Positions 48,901-63,931 of a stretch of DNA of 64,000 bases are shown one piece after another (position 1 is the first letter of the stretch; every line of letters starts with the position of its first letter). The notes beneath the pieces were generated by a model that was not told where the DNA came from, searched no databases, and worked only from the letters and a program-made list of their open reading frames with translations. Location of the stretch: assembly GCA_900708905.1 (NCBI GenBank), contig CAADRB010000014.1:190092-254091 (forward strand). Reading direction: 5' to 3'. A program made the position numbers and the translations under genes. This DNA is from Hymenolepis diminuta (Eukaryota; Platyhelminthes; Cestoda; Cyclophyllidea; Hymenolepididae).

Positions 48901-51900
48901 TTTGGCGGCTACGAGTCCTTTGGAGTTCTTAGACATAGGTCAAGTCACAAAAGTATAAGGGATGGACAGACTCTCTGAGGTCGCTGCTGTTGTATTCCAA
49001 AACTGAAAATGATATAAAGGCGAAACAATTCTTCTTCGTGAACCGGAAGTGAAATACCGATGCTACGCTATCGTTATGCCACTTCCACATTATACCATAT
49101 TAGGTAGCAGTATGACGGGGTCAGCCGAAGTCATTGATCGTTTTTTTGTTTGATCAATCATATTCTGTCATATCGGACATGAAGTTCAATAGCTATCAAT
49201 GATTATTCCAATCTTCTCCAGTCAATCACAACTCTAATGTAGGAGTGCAATTAGACTCTAAACTGAGTCACTGTTTGGCTTGTGGAATAATCTGATATGG
49301 TTTAGTTTCTATTCTTTCTATACCTCTCTGAGGTCGGAGTAACAGTAGCATGCTTCTAACAATGGATTGACTCTACGTTTATAACAGGAATAGACCCAGA
49401 TTCCAGGGACGAAAGGTAAGAGAATCTGGAGTAGAAATTCCCTTAACTTCCCAATCTCTCTGTAATTAGAATGTGTATGTATTACCAAGTACTTCTTAAA
49501 ATTCAAGCATTCACATTGTCACAGATTTGTTTGGAACCCGACTTACCCGTCAGAAACTTTAACAATTAAAATTAATCCCAATCTCACTTAAAAAATGACT
49601 AATTCTCAGCCGAAGGTATAAAAAATCCGGACACTCTCATTTTAACTGGCAGAAACAGTAAGATAGGTCTGTATTTCATAACCAAAACAAGAAAGTAATT
49701 TTATTCACACAAAATAATGTCAAATGACAGCTATCGATCCCGAGTAATAAGGTAAACTCTCCAACACTTGTTAATCTTTTTCTGCAGCTTTCACCATTTT
49801 ACAGCACTCGAAGAGTGCATTTGTAAAAAATCTTTAGTTCTTCATCAAAAATTCAATAAATTCCCCCTAATTTCTTAGAATAAGGGAAAAAATCTATTTT
49901 CCCTTCTATTCTGGCATTTGGTGGTTCCAAGGTTCCTTATCTTTCCATTAGAAGGGATAATTCTTTTTCTTCTTATCTTTATCCAGGGATGGATTTAACT
50001 CCTTTAATAGCTAATGAAACAAATGATGTCCCTGATTGCCATAAAGACTATGCAATGCTTAATTCCTGTAATAACGAGATTAATAAGCATTAAATAGAAG
50101 GGAACAGATAAGACTGGAACATATGGACTCGACATTCGAGGTGGTTGAAAGTAATGCCCAATAATGGTTTCCTGACCTGAAGACGTTCAGGATTAAGGGT
50201 ATACAATACCTTTTGAAAACGAATTGCTTGAATCACAAGATTCATATGCTCGGATCGATGAAGACATCGACAATAAATTTCGATGGTACTGGTTGGTTTA
50301 AGAAACTACTAGTTAATGCTTATGAATAAATCAAATCTTAAATAAAAACCCTATGGTAACTATGTACTTCTCATATTCTATTCGCAAAGTTAATAACTGG
50401 TTAAATTATTGGATTTAAAATAAAAGAAAATCATTTCTAAATTCTCTATAAATGAGACAGAGGGGAGAGAGATGTACGACTTCTATTTTGTAAAATTCAT
50501 CAATAGGGTAGAATAAAATGCAAAAGCAGGAACGAGCCACCACGAATAAGATAAATGTTCTAAGAAAAAAATCATTTGTGTAACATATAATAAACAGATT
50601 TAGAGATACTGAAAATAAGAAGATTTATTTAAATATTGTTTAGAGAAACGAAGTGGACAAAGGGATTCAGAATTTAAAATCCCATTACATTGAAGAGAAA
50701 GGACTACGAGCCTTCATTGTGACTTTTCTGAATTTTGACATTCTTTTTCAGCTTTGAATTGTAGGGATTAGTTATAAAATTCAAACTCGTAGAAAATGCT
50801 TTTTTTCTTTTTTAATCAAGACAGTCTTAAATTCAAAACAATCATATGAGAGCACACATCCAGCGACAGAGAAGTAGACGCATTACAAATACCTTCTTTG
50901 CAAGATTGATGTGTCCGATAATGTTAATATAGTCAACCCACTATTATGAAGTCTGCGAAAAGGGGAAAGAGAAAAGACAGAGACTAAATCAGGCAGGACT
51001 GGCCATATATTAATATAATTTAGCATTCATTTATTCCATTAAGAATTGATTTGAGTAGTCTGAGAAACCTGAACCAGTTATTGATGGTTATTGGGTTTTC
51101 ATATTTGACGTAACAGAATATGACTTGTTAGACAATGAACTAAGCAGTGAATAGTGGTTGACCTTATCGTGCCGTGACTTACCATAGTTATGACACGGAA
51201 GTGATAAAGTGATGGAATGACCTGTTCTATAATATGAAATCGTTGTCAGTCCTTGTTCAACGTAAAGAATTATTTCTGTAATAAACTCCTTAAGATTAAT
51301 TTCCTCTATCCCCTCAGTATTTTGTAAATGTAAATTTATTAATAAAATAATGGTAAAATTTTACTGTTCAAAATCGATTTAACTATCCTTTTCTTATTAC
51401 GGAATTTTTCAAATTACACAATCACTGATATTTGCTTTGATAAACATGAAATGGTTGCGATGACAAAACGATAATAAATTTTATTGAAAACTCTCTCTGA
51501 GCATTAACAAGGCATTAAATACTAAAATACAAAATTAGGAAATCAGTAATAAAATCAATCATGTTAGCCCATTCAACAACGTAGTAATAATTTAGGTGGT
51601 AAAAACTTTAAGATAAGACGTTATCTACTTAAATGGAATAGAAAAGTATGCAAAAATTAAGATAAAATCCATTTTAATGGAAAATATCATAAACAAGATC
51701 TAACGGAAAATAGCGCCATGAAGCTATCAGGAAAATATAGCCATACTTGAATCTAAACAACGGGCAATCGTTTCAGGGAAGACACATGTAGAATAATGAA
51801 AGAAATGATAGCGACATTTGACTGATCTAAATAATTAAAATTTCTACAAAGGCATGGTAAATAAATTAGGTCCTCATCGTAATCCTACTAAAAGAGTGAG

Positions 51901-54900
51901 GACAAATGAATACTATTTGAGGATGCAAGAATTATACCCTCTGCATTATCTCCATCGCACTGCAATATTTCATCAAAAACAATTTAGGCAAAATGATATC
52001 AATTTCAGGTCCCTTTTACTTCCATTAAAAAAGTTACCAATAATTTTTTACAGTAATACTGATGTTTACAGGTGTTTTAAAAATATTATTAATTCAGATC
52101 GAGAAAAACAAAGCATAGTAATGCAAAGTGGAAACAGAAAAGAAAGGATATGATAACTTAATTTAGTAAAACAGTAAAAATTAAAAACGATAGCAAGCTT
52201 TTGTTTCTGATCATATTTGCCGTAAGTCCAAATTGAAAAGCCAGGAGACAGGCCAATTCAGCCATTGCACCAATTGTGATATGTGATTTTCAAGGAGTTC
52301 GTCCATTACGGCATGTTTAAATGGATATAAAGGTATGTCGTCCATAAAAAAGTTCAAATAATATTTCTAAGGGAATAATAGATCTCCTACTTGACTGTTT
52401 ATTTTTAATTCTCAATCTAGGTTAACTCTCTGCATTATCTTCCTAAAAGATAAAAGAAATGCACTGTGGTCGATCTGATATAAACTAGAAAAAGCAAGAA
52501 TTTTTAGGATGTCTTTATATATTTATCATCACTAAGAGAAAAGACTTGATTTTTAGATAATAAACAGCATATAATTTCTATTTTGACAAATAGTCGATAA
52601 GAAAGTACAAATTTATGGGAATAAAACGTGAAAGAATACTTTCAGAAATTAAAAGCGGTTCTCTACTTTTGAATTGTCCGCAAATCGAAAAATAAAGAAA
52701 TTAAACTAATTAACGATATAAAAAACTGCTCATTATAACACTCTTCTCCAACATGATGTATGCAATCTCATTCCATCCTATATCAAAGATTTTTCAATAC
52801 TGATTAATAATTAGATTCCTGATGTTCATTCAATCAGTATAACCTAAATTCCTAAAAATTTTAAAATTAACATTTTAACATTTTTACGCCAGACACACTC
52901 GAAACAACAATAACTGACAAATCGGGCTGATCTTCACGCTTTCTTCATGTGTCATTAAAATATTCTGTCCATTCGCGATATTCGAGAGTGGAAAAACGTA
53001 TTTTTGCAATAAAACATACTCCACCTTATCTCGAAAAGCTGAAAAAAGTCACAAAAGCACCAAAAATAAAGATAATGAGTTGTATCAAGTTTGCTAATTT
53101 TATATCGAAGAATGTCAAGAAGACTACTTATGATCTCACAAACAATCAACAATCGGTAAGAATATCATTAATTTGTTCATCTTTTTAGAGAAAACCGCTG
53201 TTACGCTAGATTATTTTATAGGAAATTTTGTCTATCGGAGTACAATAAAAAATAAAATCCAATTTTAAGAGAGAGCTCATAGAGTTCTATTATGTCAAAA
53301 CATCTAAGCCAATCAACGGCTTTTAAACTAGACAAATATATAAAAATAATACTACCAACCACTCAGATTACGCTATCGGTCACTCGGTGAGCACAATGGT
53401 CATATTGGGAAATATAAAGCGGTGAATATTAAGAACAAAAGGCGGAGTAAATTCCACTTTAATTAAAGATGAGCACTTAAATGAACAAGAATTGAAATGA
53501 AGTCTGTCTCTTTAAATGACTCACCTACTTTCATTTTTTTCGTTTCATTCTCTGATTCGCCTTGATCTCACATCATCCCTATTGTTCCCCTTTAGAGGGT
53601 TATTTATGATTACGGACCATGAAGTTTTCGCATTTTATCTAATCAAGAGCACTAATATTGTCATCTTTAGGAATACTGATTAAAAAGAAAACGAATAGAC
53701 CAGTTTGAGAACATAAATTTGAAAAAAAATGATATCCATGGAAACTCGCATATTTCAACGTGACTATTTTAAGCGATTTCGGGAAAAATTCTTTTGATCG
53801 TCGTTTTAATTTAAATTATATTTATTACAAAGATAATATTTTTCTCAATCGTCAGTTTCTTCCCTCCGTTGTTCTTAAAAAAACAGGAAAAATGGTAGTG
53901 CATCAGGTTTAAAAACCACATTTGATATGCATTAACTATTCAATCTTGTTTCCTAATTTAGAAGTCTTAACTACGTTTGGCACAATAATTAAATGTCACA
54001 ATTATTTAAATAACCGAATATTCCACTAAAGCTAACCACTAAATGTTGCAGCGAAAATACCAGCAGAAATATTATTGATCATTCTAAGCAAATGCAGGTG
54101 TGCTTTGTTAATTTATAATTATATTATTTTGAATCCCCGCTTAACTATAAAAAATCGGCTAGATAAAAAATGCGTTTTGTGTTAACTTATTAATTCCTGA
54201 TACCAATATGGGGACTGCCAAAAAAATCAATCGATTTCGGGTATATGCTTTCTTTCAATCTCAGTAGGACGTAAATTGGTTTTTGAAATGCGGGATTGCG
54301 AGAATACAAACAAATACAGAACTTCTTCTTGAAAAGTGATATTTAGTACATCTTCCTTAAGGCTGAATTTTGGGACGGAACGCTCGAAAGCGCTAAAACG
54401 ATCAAGGCCTATTAGACCACAACTTAAGCCTGGCCTCAAGAACAGCATCGTCTTATTTAATTTTCCCTCCCTACTGCTATGCTGGAAGCGATGGATCTTC
54501 TGACATAATCGCATTTTCAGAACAATGTTTTGATCAGATGAATCAAAGATAATCCACAAATTGTCTCTTCCTGCTTGATTAATAATTAAATAAACATTTT
54601 TTTCCTATTACAAATTAGTCCTTAAAGCACTATGAAAAAATGCAAAGGGTTTTACTCCTCTGTAGTATTGATTTCATGAGAAACATGGAAAATTGATTAT
54701 AAAGAGGTGATTTATTTCATAATTCAATGTGACAAAAACTAGAGGTATTAAAATTTGAGAAAAATCTCGGATAAAGGAGCTAACCGCCCGTATCTAGCCC
54801 TAAATATTACAAAAATGCAGTACTTAAAATAATAATTGCGTTCAAATTAATAATCCGATAGTTTTATTGATTATCGATTTTTGAGGTTGTGGTTAAGCCA

Positions 54901-57900
54901 GTTCTTAATCAAATATGAATATTTGTTTTTTTTAATTAAAACCCTGAAACTTTGACAAATATTTAACAGAAAAGTGTTTCTGATGAGGAAATAGCAAAAA
55001 AATTCAGTGTACTTTTTAATGTTAAATTGTTACGAACTCCCTCAGATCGTAATGGTAACAAAAGAAAAGGAAACTACTTTTTTAAATCTTTAAACAAATT
55101 TTGAAACTTAAGCTATAAATCTTGAAACTTTCAATACGCTGTACTTCTGTTTTTGAAGGGAGTCTATTAATATCCAGACTAATTAGATGTTTATCTTGAC
55201 TATTAAAAAGATGAATTTAAATTTTACTTGATACAAAATTAAAATGTTTACTTTAATTAAGAAAAGTTTGACATGCTTACTTAGTTGGCATGACAATTAA
55301 TCAGTGGTCTGACATTTAGAATTTATGTAGTTTTGCACAAATATCTAAAATTCAAATTCGTTGTAAGCCAAAATATTGCCCTTTCAATCATAACTGATTG
55401 TTCCTTCAAAGTTAGAAACAAATGCCTCCCTTTCAATAGCTGATATTTTAATATAATAAGTATTAAGGCGAAAACCATTATAGCAAAATTAAATTTCGCA
55501 AGTTTGGTCAGCAAGCTCAGGCATAAATTTACTCAGAAATCATTGTCTAACATTATGTAAACTGAGCCTTGAAACATATGACTATTGCAAAAGGAATTAC
55601 GCTCCTTATGAGGAAAAGGACAAGTCAGGGCTTCCGGAATTCTAATAAGACAAGACCTCTAATATCTCGACTTCATTTTAAGATTAAATCTAACCTTTGC
55701 TTCATTCCTTGTCAAGCAATTTTGCATTTTCGCATTTTCCTGCAATTTAAAGTGTTATAATAATATTTAAAGCAGTATACTAAATGTACGAAGCACGTAA
55801 TTATTTATTAATGGTAATTAAATTAATTAATTGAATTTGAAAGACAAATCACAGATTATTATTCAAATTATAAGCGAAAAACAAACAATTTTCGCCTGGA
55901 CGTGTTGGATAAAAATGAATAAATTTGCATATTTTTCAAAATGTGCTAAAACTTGCAAGGTCGTTGCCTGACACAATGTTGGAGTAAAGCCTCCAATTCG
56001 TGTTATTACTAAATTCTGGGTTTAGTGGCTATTTGAAATGCTGGTAAGTTTATAGCAAAATGAATTGATCGAATCATAAAAATTATCATTTTCGTTCGTT
56101 TTCTTTGAATCGAAAAGTAAAGTATTTGGTTAATTTATTTGATAAAAAATTTCAAATAATTAATCTTCACTTATTCATCTAGATGATACGGTTAGATATG
56201 CTTTACTATAATATACAACTTTAGATTTATTAATCAATTGACGGTTTTGAATGTTTTAAATTAGTTCGGTCAAATATTAAATTGGTTACGACTAAGACGA
56301 ACAAGGACATTCATAGCTGTTAAAAACTTGATAATTTGATTCTGCATTACCTAAGCCCTGGTGCACAAAACTAGAATATTTAAGCTCGAGTATAAAATTT
56401 TTCAATTTTAGGGTATTTATTAAATATTTGCTATAAAGCCCCTTTCAAAACTGGCCAAATAACAGTGTCTGTTCTCCCTCAGTTGAGAAACAATCAATAT
56501 TCATTAACGAGAACCAAATTAAAATGTAAAGTATCCGAATAAGACTATACTCATGCAAAAGTGCAATAATAAAGGGCAAAAACCAAATCTCATACCTTTC
56601 CTTCAAAATTATCTGATTTCTAAAAAAATTTCATTTCAATCAGGAATATTGTGAAGATAAAATTGCTTACCTATTTTTATGGTTACTAGTAAATTTGCAC
56701 CAATACTACTGAAATAGCTAAAATCGGGAGAATAAACAACTCTAAGACCATCAAACTCGAAATAATGTAGAGAAATATAGTATTTTATAATAGATTCAAA
56801 ACGGGTTACCATTGCTTTTTTTTGACAGCGATTTTAATGAAATTTGGATCATTTTTATGAAAGTGGAGTTATGTCTGTCCCTATTTAATTAAGATAAAAA
56901 AGATACAAGTAAATGTAATAATACTGAAAAAAATAGTCGAATCATATTGTAAGCTTCTCAATAAAAGATTCATATGACAAATGCCGAGAACTGCTGATAA
57001 TTATTATTGTTTTAAAAAGACCCACTTAAAGCAGTATCGGTGTAAAAAGGACATATAAATGACACTTTAGATTATTTTCTCAATTACCCTCTTATTACTG
57101 AGTTATTCTGGTTTTCTAAATTGACATCCTCAATTTCACTTCTTTGTTATAGTTATAAATCATTCAAATCAAAAAATTTTCCAGTAATTTTCATCTATGC
57201 AGCACACTAAATAAATCTTCATTAAACTCATGATATTATTAAGCTGCAATGAAATGCAGTATAATTATAATTTAATTTTCATTCTAGCATAAATAAAGGT
57301 AACAGAAGTTGCATAAATTGGTGAAAATAAAAATTAAGTTGGCCCCTAGAACGTAAATTATTTTCAGTGGGATAATAGTGGCGCATGTATGATATCTGTA
57401 ATTATGTGTTAAACAAAGAAATTGAAGTCCTTCTCAATTGCAGCGTGCATATTTTGTTTATAGCATTTATAGAGCAAGTTTGATTAAACATTAAAATTGA
57501 AGTTATAAAATATTTTATTGAGACCGAAAAATTATAAATCAAAATAACGTACTCACTCATTTACAAATAATCGCGAATACAAATGAAGTTTTATTATTCT
57601 TTGGCCAGAGAATAAATCAAGTAGAAAATGCCATCTATTCCTCCAAATACGGTTTAAAAACGTGAGATGATAGAAGTGACATTTGCAATCGTTTCATTAA
57701 TTCAGACTTGAATATGCTCGATGAAACCGACTTAGAGATAATGTTATGTCTTCCTAGTCGATTTAAAATTCATTAGCGACAGTACATTTTCAAGCACTAG
57801 TAATTCTTTACCAATAAAATGTCCTCGGGTATTTATTGAACCCTCAATATGGATTTCGATTCTGCCTACATTTCATTCGTAGGAGTAGTGGCACTGAGTT

Positions 57901-59439
57901 CTTTCATTTGAAAGCGAGTTTTCATAAGACAAGTCAATTTTGGTAGAGATAGTTTGACTAACTATAGGAATTGCAAAGGAATAAAAGCTTTTGAAACTGG
58001 TTCGATATTTCATCACACATATCTGAAAGCCAAAGATATTTTCTCAATTAAACAAATTTCATGAAAATGGTTGTATACGACATTTCCGTTCCACAGTCTA
58101 TTGAAACTCGTGTGAAATGCATAAATCTATGATGCTTCGTTGCTCATTAATGTGAGATATCTCCTTCAAAAAGATTACAGAGCATTGCTAGGAGGTGAGG
58201 GAAAATTATGGTTCACTTATCAACTTTTATCTCTGTTTCTTAATTAAAATTTAGATCTTACTCTTAAGACTCGTGCGCTCCACCATTTACCTGAATTTCT
58301 AGCATTCTATAAACCGATAATTTACAGAGACAAGTTGAAAACGTGACAGAGGACTTTAAGAAATATGCACAACTAGGAGTATATCAGTTTCAATTTATCC
58401 TTCTAATAATGTATTTCTTCTTGAAGTTCATTTAACCAATAGCAGTATTACCGAATGAGTGGGATAATCTGTAGAAATATGGGTTAAAAGCAGACGTTTA
58501 TCAAATAAGTTTTGTGTAACCATTTGCAATTTTATAAATTAAAGTAATAATTTCGTTCCAATATATCTGATTTGGACGCTGATCCGTAACAAATGTCGAG
58601 TAATTTAATTGAGCAAATGAAACCTGGGGATGTAGAGGCAGTAAATGCAATAGATGGAGATATCATGGCCTTCCATTATGACTCCTGAAAGTAAAATGAA
58701 ATAAAGATGTTTTATTTAAAAATATCAACGGTAAAAGATTACAAGGTAATTTTGAGGTTATTAGCGTACATGTTGATGGTAATTAAGAAATATTTCAAAT
58801 ATATAGCGTAGGTAGGTCATATTTTAAGGAGACGAAAAGTTATTTTGAGATTTATATAATCCAGTTGTATTTGAAGATCGGGTGATAAATTACTTTGTTA
58901 TTTTATGAAGTCACGCAGAAATTCGAATTTCGAAATATATATATCCGTAAACTGAATTTCCAATTTACGCTTTTCAGCAATCGTTGAATTCATAGGTAGC
59001 ATATTTATAAAAGTGATTACCAAGACTATATTATTTTTACTGGCAAAAACATGTCTTTTCCTCTTTAATGCGTTAAATCATTTATAAAATTAACGGTAAA
59101 ATTAGCACTAATCATACTACTTGTTTCTACTTTAAGCAGACCTGTTTTTATTTTTAAATTTATCCATATATTCCCTGATTAGGACCATTTTAACTCAAAC
59201 ATAAATAGAAAAGCATTTTATTGACTTATTTGATATTTGTAAAAGATATCAATGTTATTCTAGCGGGAAAGAACATATCGTCGGTTAAGGTACGTTCGAT
59301 ATGTCATTGCAACTACGCACACATGTTAATAAGAATCAGTGGGGAATGAACTATGTCTGCGTAGAGCAATAACCATCAAAGGAGCCTCAAATAGAATATG
59401 AAGATAGCCGAAAGATAGTGTGTGTAACTGTCTGCCCCA
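45951..59439. other. Long gene-free AT-rich stretch
   Basis: No gene, tRNA or mobile element can be supported across about 13.5 kb. Isolated frames (99 codons at 51854-52153 plus; about 110 at 54227-54559 minus, which has no ATG start) show no motif. A patch at about 46.0-46.3 kb has a more balanced base composition and a 47-codon plus-strand frame from ATG 46150, preceded by a fair acceptor, but it has no known domain. The stretch could be intergenic or a large intron of a gene beyond the right edge. Confidence 0.4.
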
Positions 59440-59735
59440 ATAGCAAAAGCGGAGGGGGCCGATATACGGCTGCCTGAGCTGGCTGGCTGGCCAAACGCCT
59501 AACGGCGGCCAACGGCTGAATGGATGGCTGAACGCATACAGAAACGCCCACCACCTATTAGCTTTACCTCCACACTCACGCGTTGTCTTGGCGTTGTGGC
59601 GACTGTGATTGGCTAATAGTCAGCTCACTGCGTGCGCTCAACCAATAGGAGTGGAGCAAAGATGTGTGTTGAAGCTTGCGCACCAGGGGCCTATTTAGGT
59701 TTTTGCTTCTTGCAAATGAAATCCAATAGAATTTG
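59440..59735. promoter_or_regulatory. GC-rich, CCAAT/octamer-bearing promoter-like island
   Basis: This short island is much richer in G+C and CpG than everything around it. It carries an inverted CCAAT box (ATTGG, 59608-59612), a CCAAT box (59642-59646), an octamer-like TGCAAAT (59711-59717) and another CCAAT (59723-59727). The left part has repeated GGCTG/GGCGGCC blocks (59470-59530). Spaced CCAAT boxes are NF-Y sites and TGCAAAT is a POU-factor site in animals. It looks like a promoter or enhancer, but no coding exon is seen on either side inside the window. A 77-codon plus frame (59632-59865) crosses part of it and has no recognisable domain. Confidence 0.5.
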
Positions 59736-59865
59736 CGTTACTGTTGCTACGTCGCATGACGAAAGCTGCTATTGCTGCATAACAGTCAGGTTTTCAGAAA
59801 TACCCTGCAGCTCTTTTCCATTAACAATTATTGCACAATTATTGCATGAAGTTCATGTCAATTAA

Positions 59866-62800
59866 TAGATGCATGAAAATACACAACCAAAAAATCAATA
59901 CTTTTATATAAAAGATGTCGGTTACTGATAATAACTGCAATTTAATGCAGCAAACATTTATGTGCTTTTATTTAAAGTTATGGTGAACAAAACAATTTTC
60001 CTCTATATTTATTCAGAAAATATTTATATATATAAAGAGAAAGGATAAATAAATAAGTATTTTAAAAACAAAATAATTCAACAGTGAAAGATTTAAAAAC
60101 AGGCTGTATATTAACAAATAGCAATGAATTTGATGTGTAATAATAAGTAGCCATAAAAATTTATAAAAGGAAAATCTGTAAAAATTTCACAGGTTTAATG
60201 TTAAATAAAGCACTAAAAGGATACATTTTAGATTTCTCAAATTATACAAGACTTTAAAGCCGGATTTATGCGATTTTATGGGCTTTAAATTAAATATGAA
60301 CTCTGACAGCTTTACGATTAAAATAATAATGATTCCAAAAGATGCTATTCTACCTTTTAGTCTAAACTGCATTCTAGCGGTCTGGTCTATAAGAGATGAG
60401 CAGTTGGAAAGACTAAGTAAAGAATTGATAGCTATTTAATACAAGCAGCCTACAAGGTACTAAAGAAGCAAAATCAGACTAACGCAAAATAGTAAGATTG
60501 ATATGGGGAACATAGAAACGCACGTACTTGAATAAAGTGGTATCTTTATTTGTGATATTGGCGCAAAGTTGCTTAACTGCGGATTTTAAAACATTATTAG
60601 CGAAGGAATATAAATTTTATAAAAAGTTTAGAAGAGTGACTGTGTAAACTGCACCAGTGATTTTAAAGAGCTGGAAAAGACTATTTTTCTCTCAAATTTC
60701 TCTAGAGAAGTGAAAATAATTAGAGTTCATGAACAAATATAAAATGAATGAATAAAATATATAAACTTTTAAGGACTACATTCTGAATTGATCGATGCTT
60801 TTAATAAACATTATGCAAACTTATGACATTTATTATGCATTTGAGTTACAATACACATTTCAGGTATTCAAATATTAAGTATGACAGATGTATTTGGCCT
60901 CGAAACTATACTAAATTACGTTTTCTATTTTATATTTTTCACCTAATGAATTCCGGGTATGTGAAAAGATTGGGATGATATTTAGAGCCCTGTTATGTGA
61001 TAATCATATTATTTTCTTCACTATTAGAAAAGACTAACTGTCCTTGTAATTGATTGATCATTTGTCACGATCAATTGATTGTCAAGTACCATGTCTTATT
61101 CAAACAAACTCTAAAGCTTTTATACTTGCTCAAATCCTTGGTGACTACATTCTCTTTTGAAAAACATGAGTTGGTCTGAAAACATCGGATTACTAAAACG
61201 AAGTCCGATAAATATTTTTATACAACCATCTTGAAATCTTGGATTTGACCAAATGACACTCGTAATGAAAAACATACACTTAGCATTATAATGCATAAGC
61301 AATTAATTGTTCAAACTCACTTCAAATTGATTTACCTTGAGTGCACACAATTTTCAAAACTCTACTTAGTCCAAATTTCTAGCCATCTCATCTTTGCTAC
61401 GTCAAAGCCGTAAAGTGTGGAATATCTTAATAAGATCACTTGCCTTTTCAGTCATTGAAGGAAAAAATGAATTGATGTGGCAAGATTAACCCTTCTTGAT
61501 TAAATAATACCGGCTTATAGGCACTGAACATTGTAAATAGGCATTTGCTGCAATCCGAAAACGAATCAGGAGATTTGAACCTTGTGACATGGACTACCCT
61601 TTAATGATGATTGTACAGTCTGGATACAAAAAAAATTAAATGCTGTAAGACATTTTATTGGCTTGACGTTGTTCTCAGAATTTTTTTAATTATTGTGGGC
61701 AATAATAATAGTAATTATTATTCTTTCAAAGAAATTTGTGAAATGATGGCGCTTTTATTGTTTTGAAAATAGGTCATTGCTTTCCGAGCTTATGAATTAA
61801 AATAAAATTACTTTCATTTTTTCCATTTTAAGTTCATTAAATTTAAACTGGACATTCAAAAGATTTCATCCGGCACTCGTTGCTTTTGACATACGAACTA
61901 GTTTCTCATACTTTATCACTTTTTAATAGATATATAATTAACGTGCCATTAATAAACCATTGATTTTTTTCTTTAATTATGCCTGAAAATGAAAACGTAT
62001 ACCAAAAAATATTTAAAATTAGTTATATTAAAGCATGATCCAATATAAGACAATTTAACCATATGCTGATTTAATTTCAACGTTTAACAGCCTTAATATA
62101 AAGCGGTGGTAATATGTTTTTATTGAAAAATGCTAGTCATCTGTCTGGAATGTTCCGTAAATTTTAGTGTTTATTCTATTCTGTGGAGCCTACAACGCTA
62201 CCACGACTGAAAAAGGGATCTCTAGAGCACTAGAGCATTCTGGAAAGTGCAAACGTGCTACTGACCGCGTATCGGGTAAGTGTGAAAGCACGTTTTGAGG
62301 TCTCCCAGCCATTCATTGATCAATATTCATGAAGCATAGCTTTAATTTTTCTCAAAATTTCTAAGTACTGTTTATAGTAAAACGCTTTCCACACGATATC
62401 TCCGTGTTCCTGCTACTTTGGATGTAGTCTAGCTAATTTTGAGGCAAATCAAACAAGTACTTGTCTGCAGCTGATTGAACTTCTATGAGGATTACTAAGG
62501 TTTAATCGAGGGCTTATTTGTGTAGTATCCACAACAGTCATTTATATCTGATGTCAGTTTGTATAACAAAAATTAAAAAAATATATATTAAAAGACAGTA
62601 AAACCTGAAATTCTAGTGATTTCCAACTGCATGAGTAGCAAGAAAGCAGTTATCGTTTGTATTAACACATTTTGTGAAACTACAGTGCGTTGAATTTTAC
62701 TATGTTTTGTTCATAGTTGCCAAACATATACTCCAGTGTAGTAAAGGAAGTTCATCAAAATCTTAAATTAATCAATGGGTCCATATAGTTTCAACATCGT

Positions 62801-63931
62801 GAACATAAACTTACTAGAGAATCCGAGAGTCAGATCTTGAAATTCGCGTTTCGTCATACTGGGTCATGGTGCTGTAAAATATAACAATTTATAAAATGTA
62901 GACAGTCCAAAAGTTAAATGAGATTAGATCTATTGATGCTCTTCTTGATCCCCCTTCGTCAGACAATTGACTTGTTTAATTGCCCGCGTTTAAACGCTTT
63001 CCTATATGAATTTATTTGCTTTGCCATGGGTAATATTAAATTGAAATCAGGAATGTTATGATGCTATGAGTGAAAATGTATGAGAATTTTAGCAAAGACA
63101 AAGTGGGAGTCTCTGAATTGTTTCCTGTTCAATACTAAGAATTACATCTCAACCGCAGTATTATATGACCAGTTTACTACCAAACAATGAGACTGACCCA
63201 AATATTAGCAACTGTTGATAAAAAATTCATGAAAACATAAAAGGTGAATTTCAGCAGAGTTTAAAAATGATTCATTGCACTAGAATGCACTGCATCACTT
63301 TCATACTCATAATTCATAAAGAATGAAAAATGATTAAATCTAAAAATACTACAATAATACATTTATGTTCAGAAATTCTGAATTAAGGTAATTTTTACAT
63401 TCAAAAAATTGTTACTCAGATTTGTTATCTGACACACATAAGGAGCTGATTAAAGTAATAAAAGTGTTCGCCGATTGAATGGCTAAATTTTTATGTTGAA
63501 ACCTGCTGAAAAATTGATTTTCTCACATAACCAAGCATCATCATTATTAGTGTTACACTGGTTATTAAGGGATAAGCCGAATTCTAGTTTCTCAGTTTAA
63601 AATAATAATACTTTCGCTCTGATGATAGTTGCTCAATATTCCACTTGTGAGAGCTATATGAGTCTAATTCAATGGAGGTCACTGAATGCATACATTTAGA
63701 AGAGTAACGCATATCGATGTGTAACTATCTCTTTTATAGCCTCTATGGTGGTCGGTTGGCATCTATTCGTCGATGGGTTTTCGGAAACTTACCACTTGAT
63801 GAGTCAGATGTGTACGTGGCTAGTAAACCACTAACCATGAACAATACATATTTTACGAAAATAATATGAGTCTATTTTTCACAAGCAGAAGTAAGAATAA
63901 TTTACGCACTGCAGCTATGAACATATAACAC
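59866..63931. other. AT-rich DNA, no firm gene
   Basis: Nothing firm is seen. At 63740-63869 (plus) a 42-codon frame follows a fair acceptor (CTCTTTTATAG) and reads GGRLASIRRWVFGNLPLDES, more protein-like than its surroundings. It could be a terminal exon, but no partner exon was found. At about 62.19-62.30 kb the composition is more balanced, without a recognisable feature. Confidence 0.35.

Noticed and set aside
51854..52153. A 99-codon plus-strand open frame
   Set aside because: AT-rich, no motif, no splice support. Kept only as part of the gene-free stretch.
54227..54559. A 110-codon minus-strand open frame
   Set aside because: It has no ATG at its start, no recognised motif and no convincing splice pair. 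It is probably chance.
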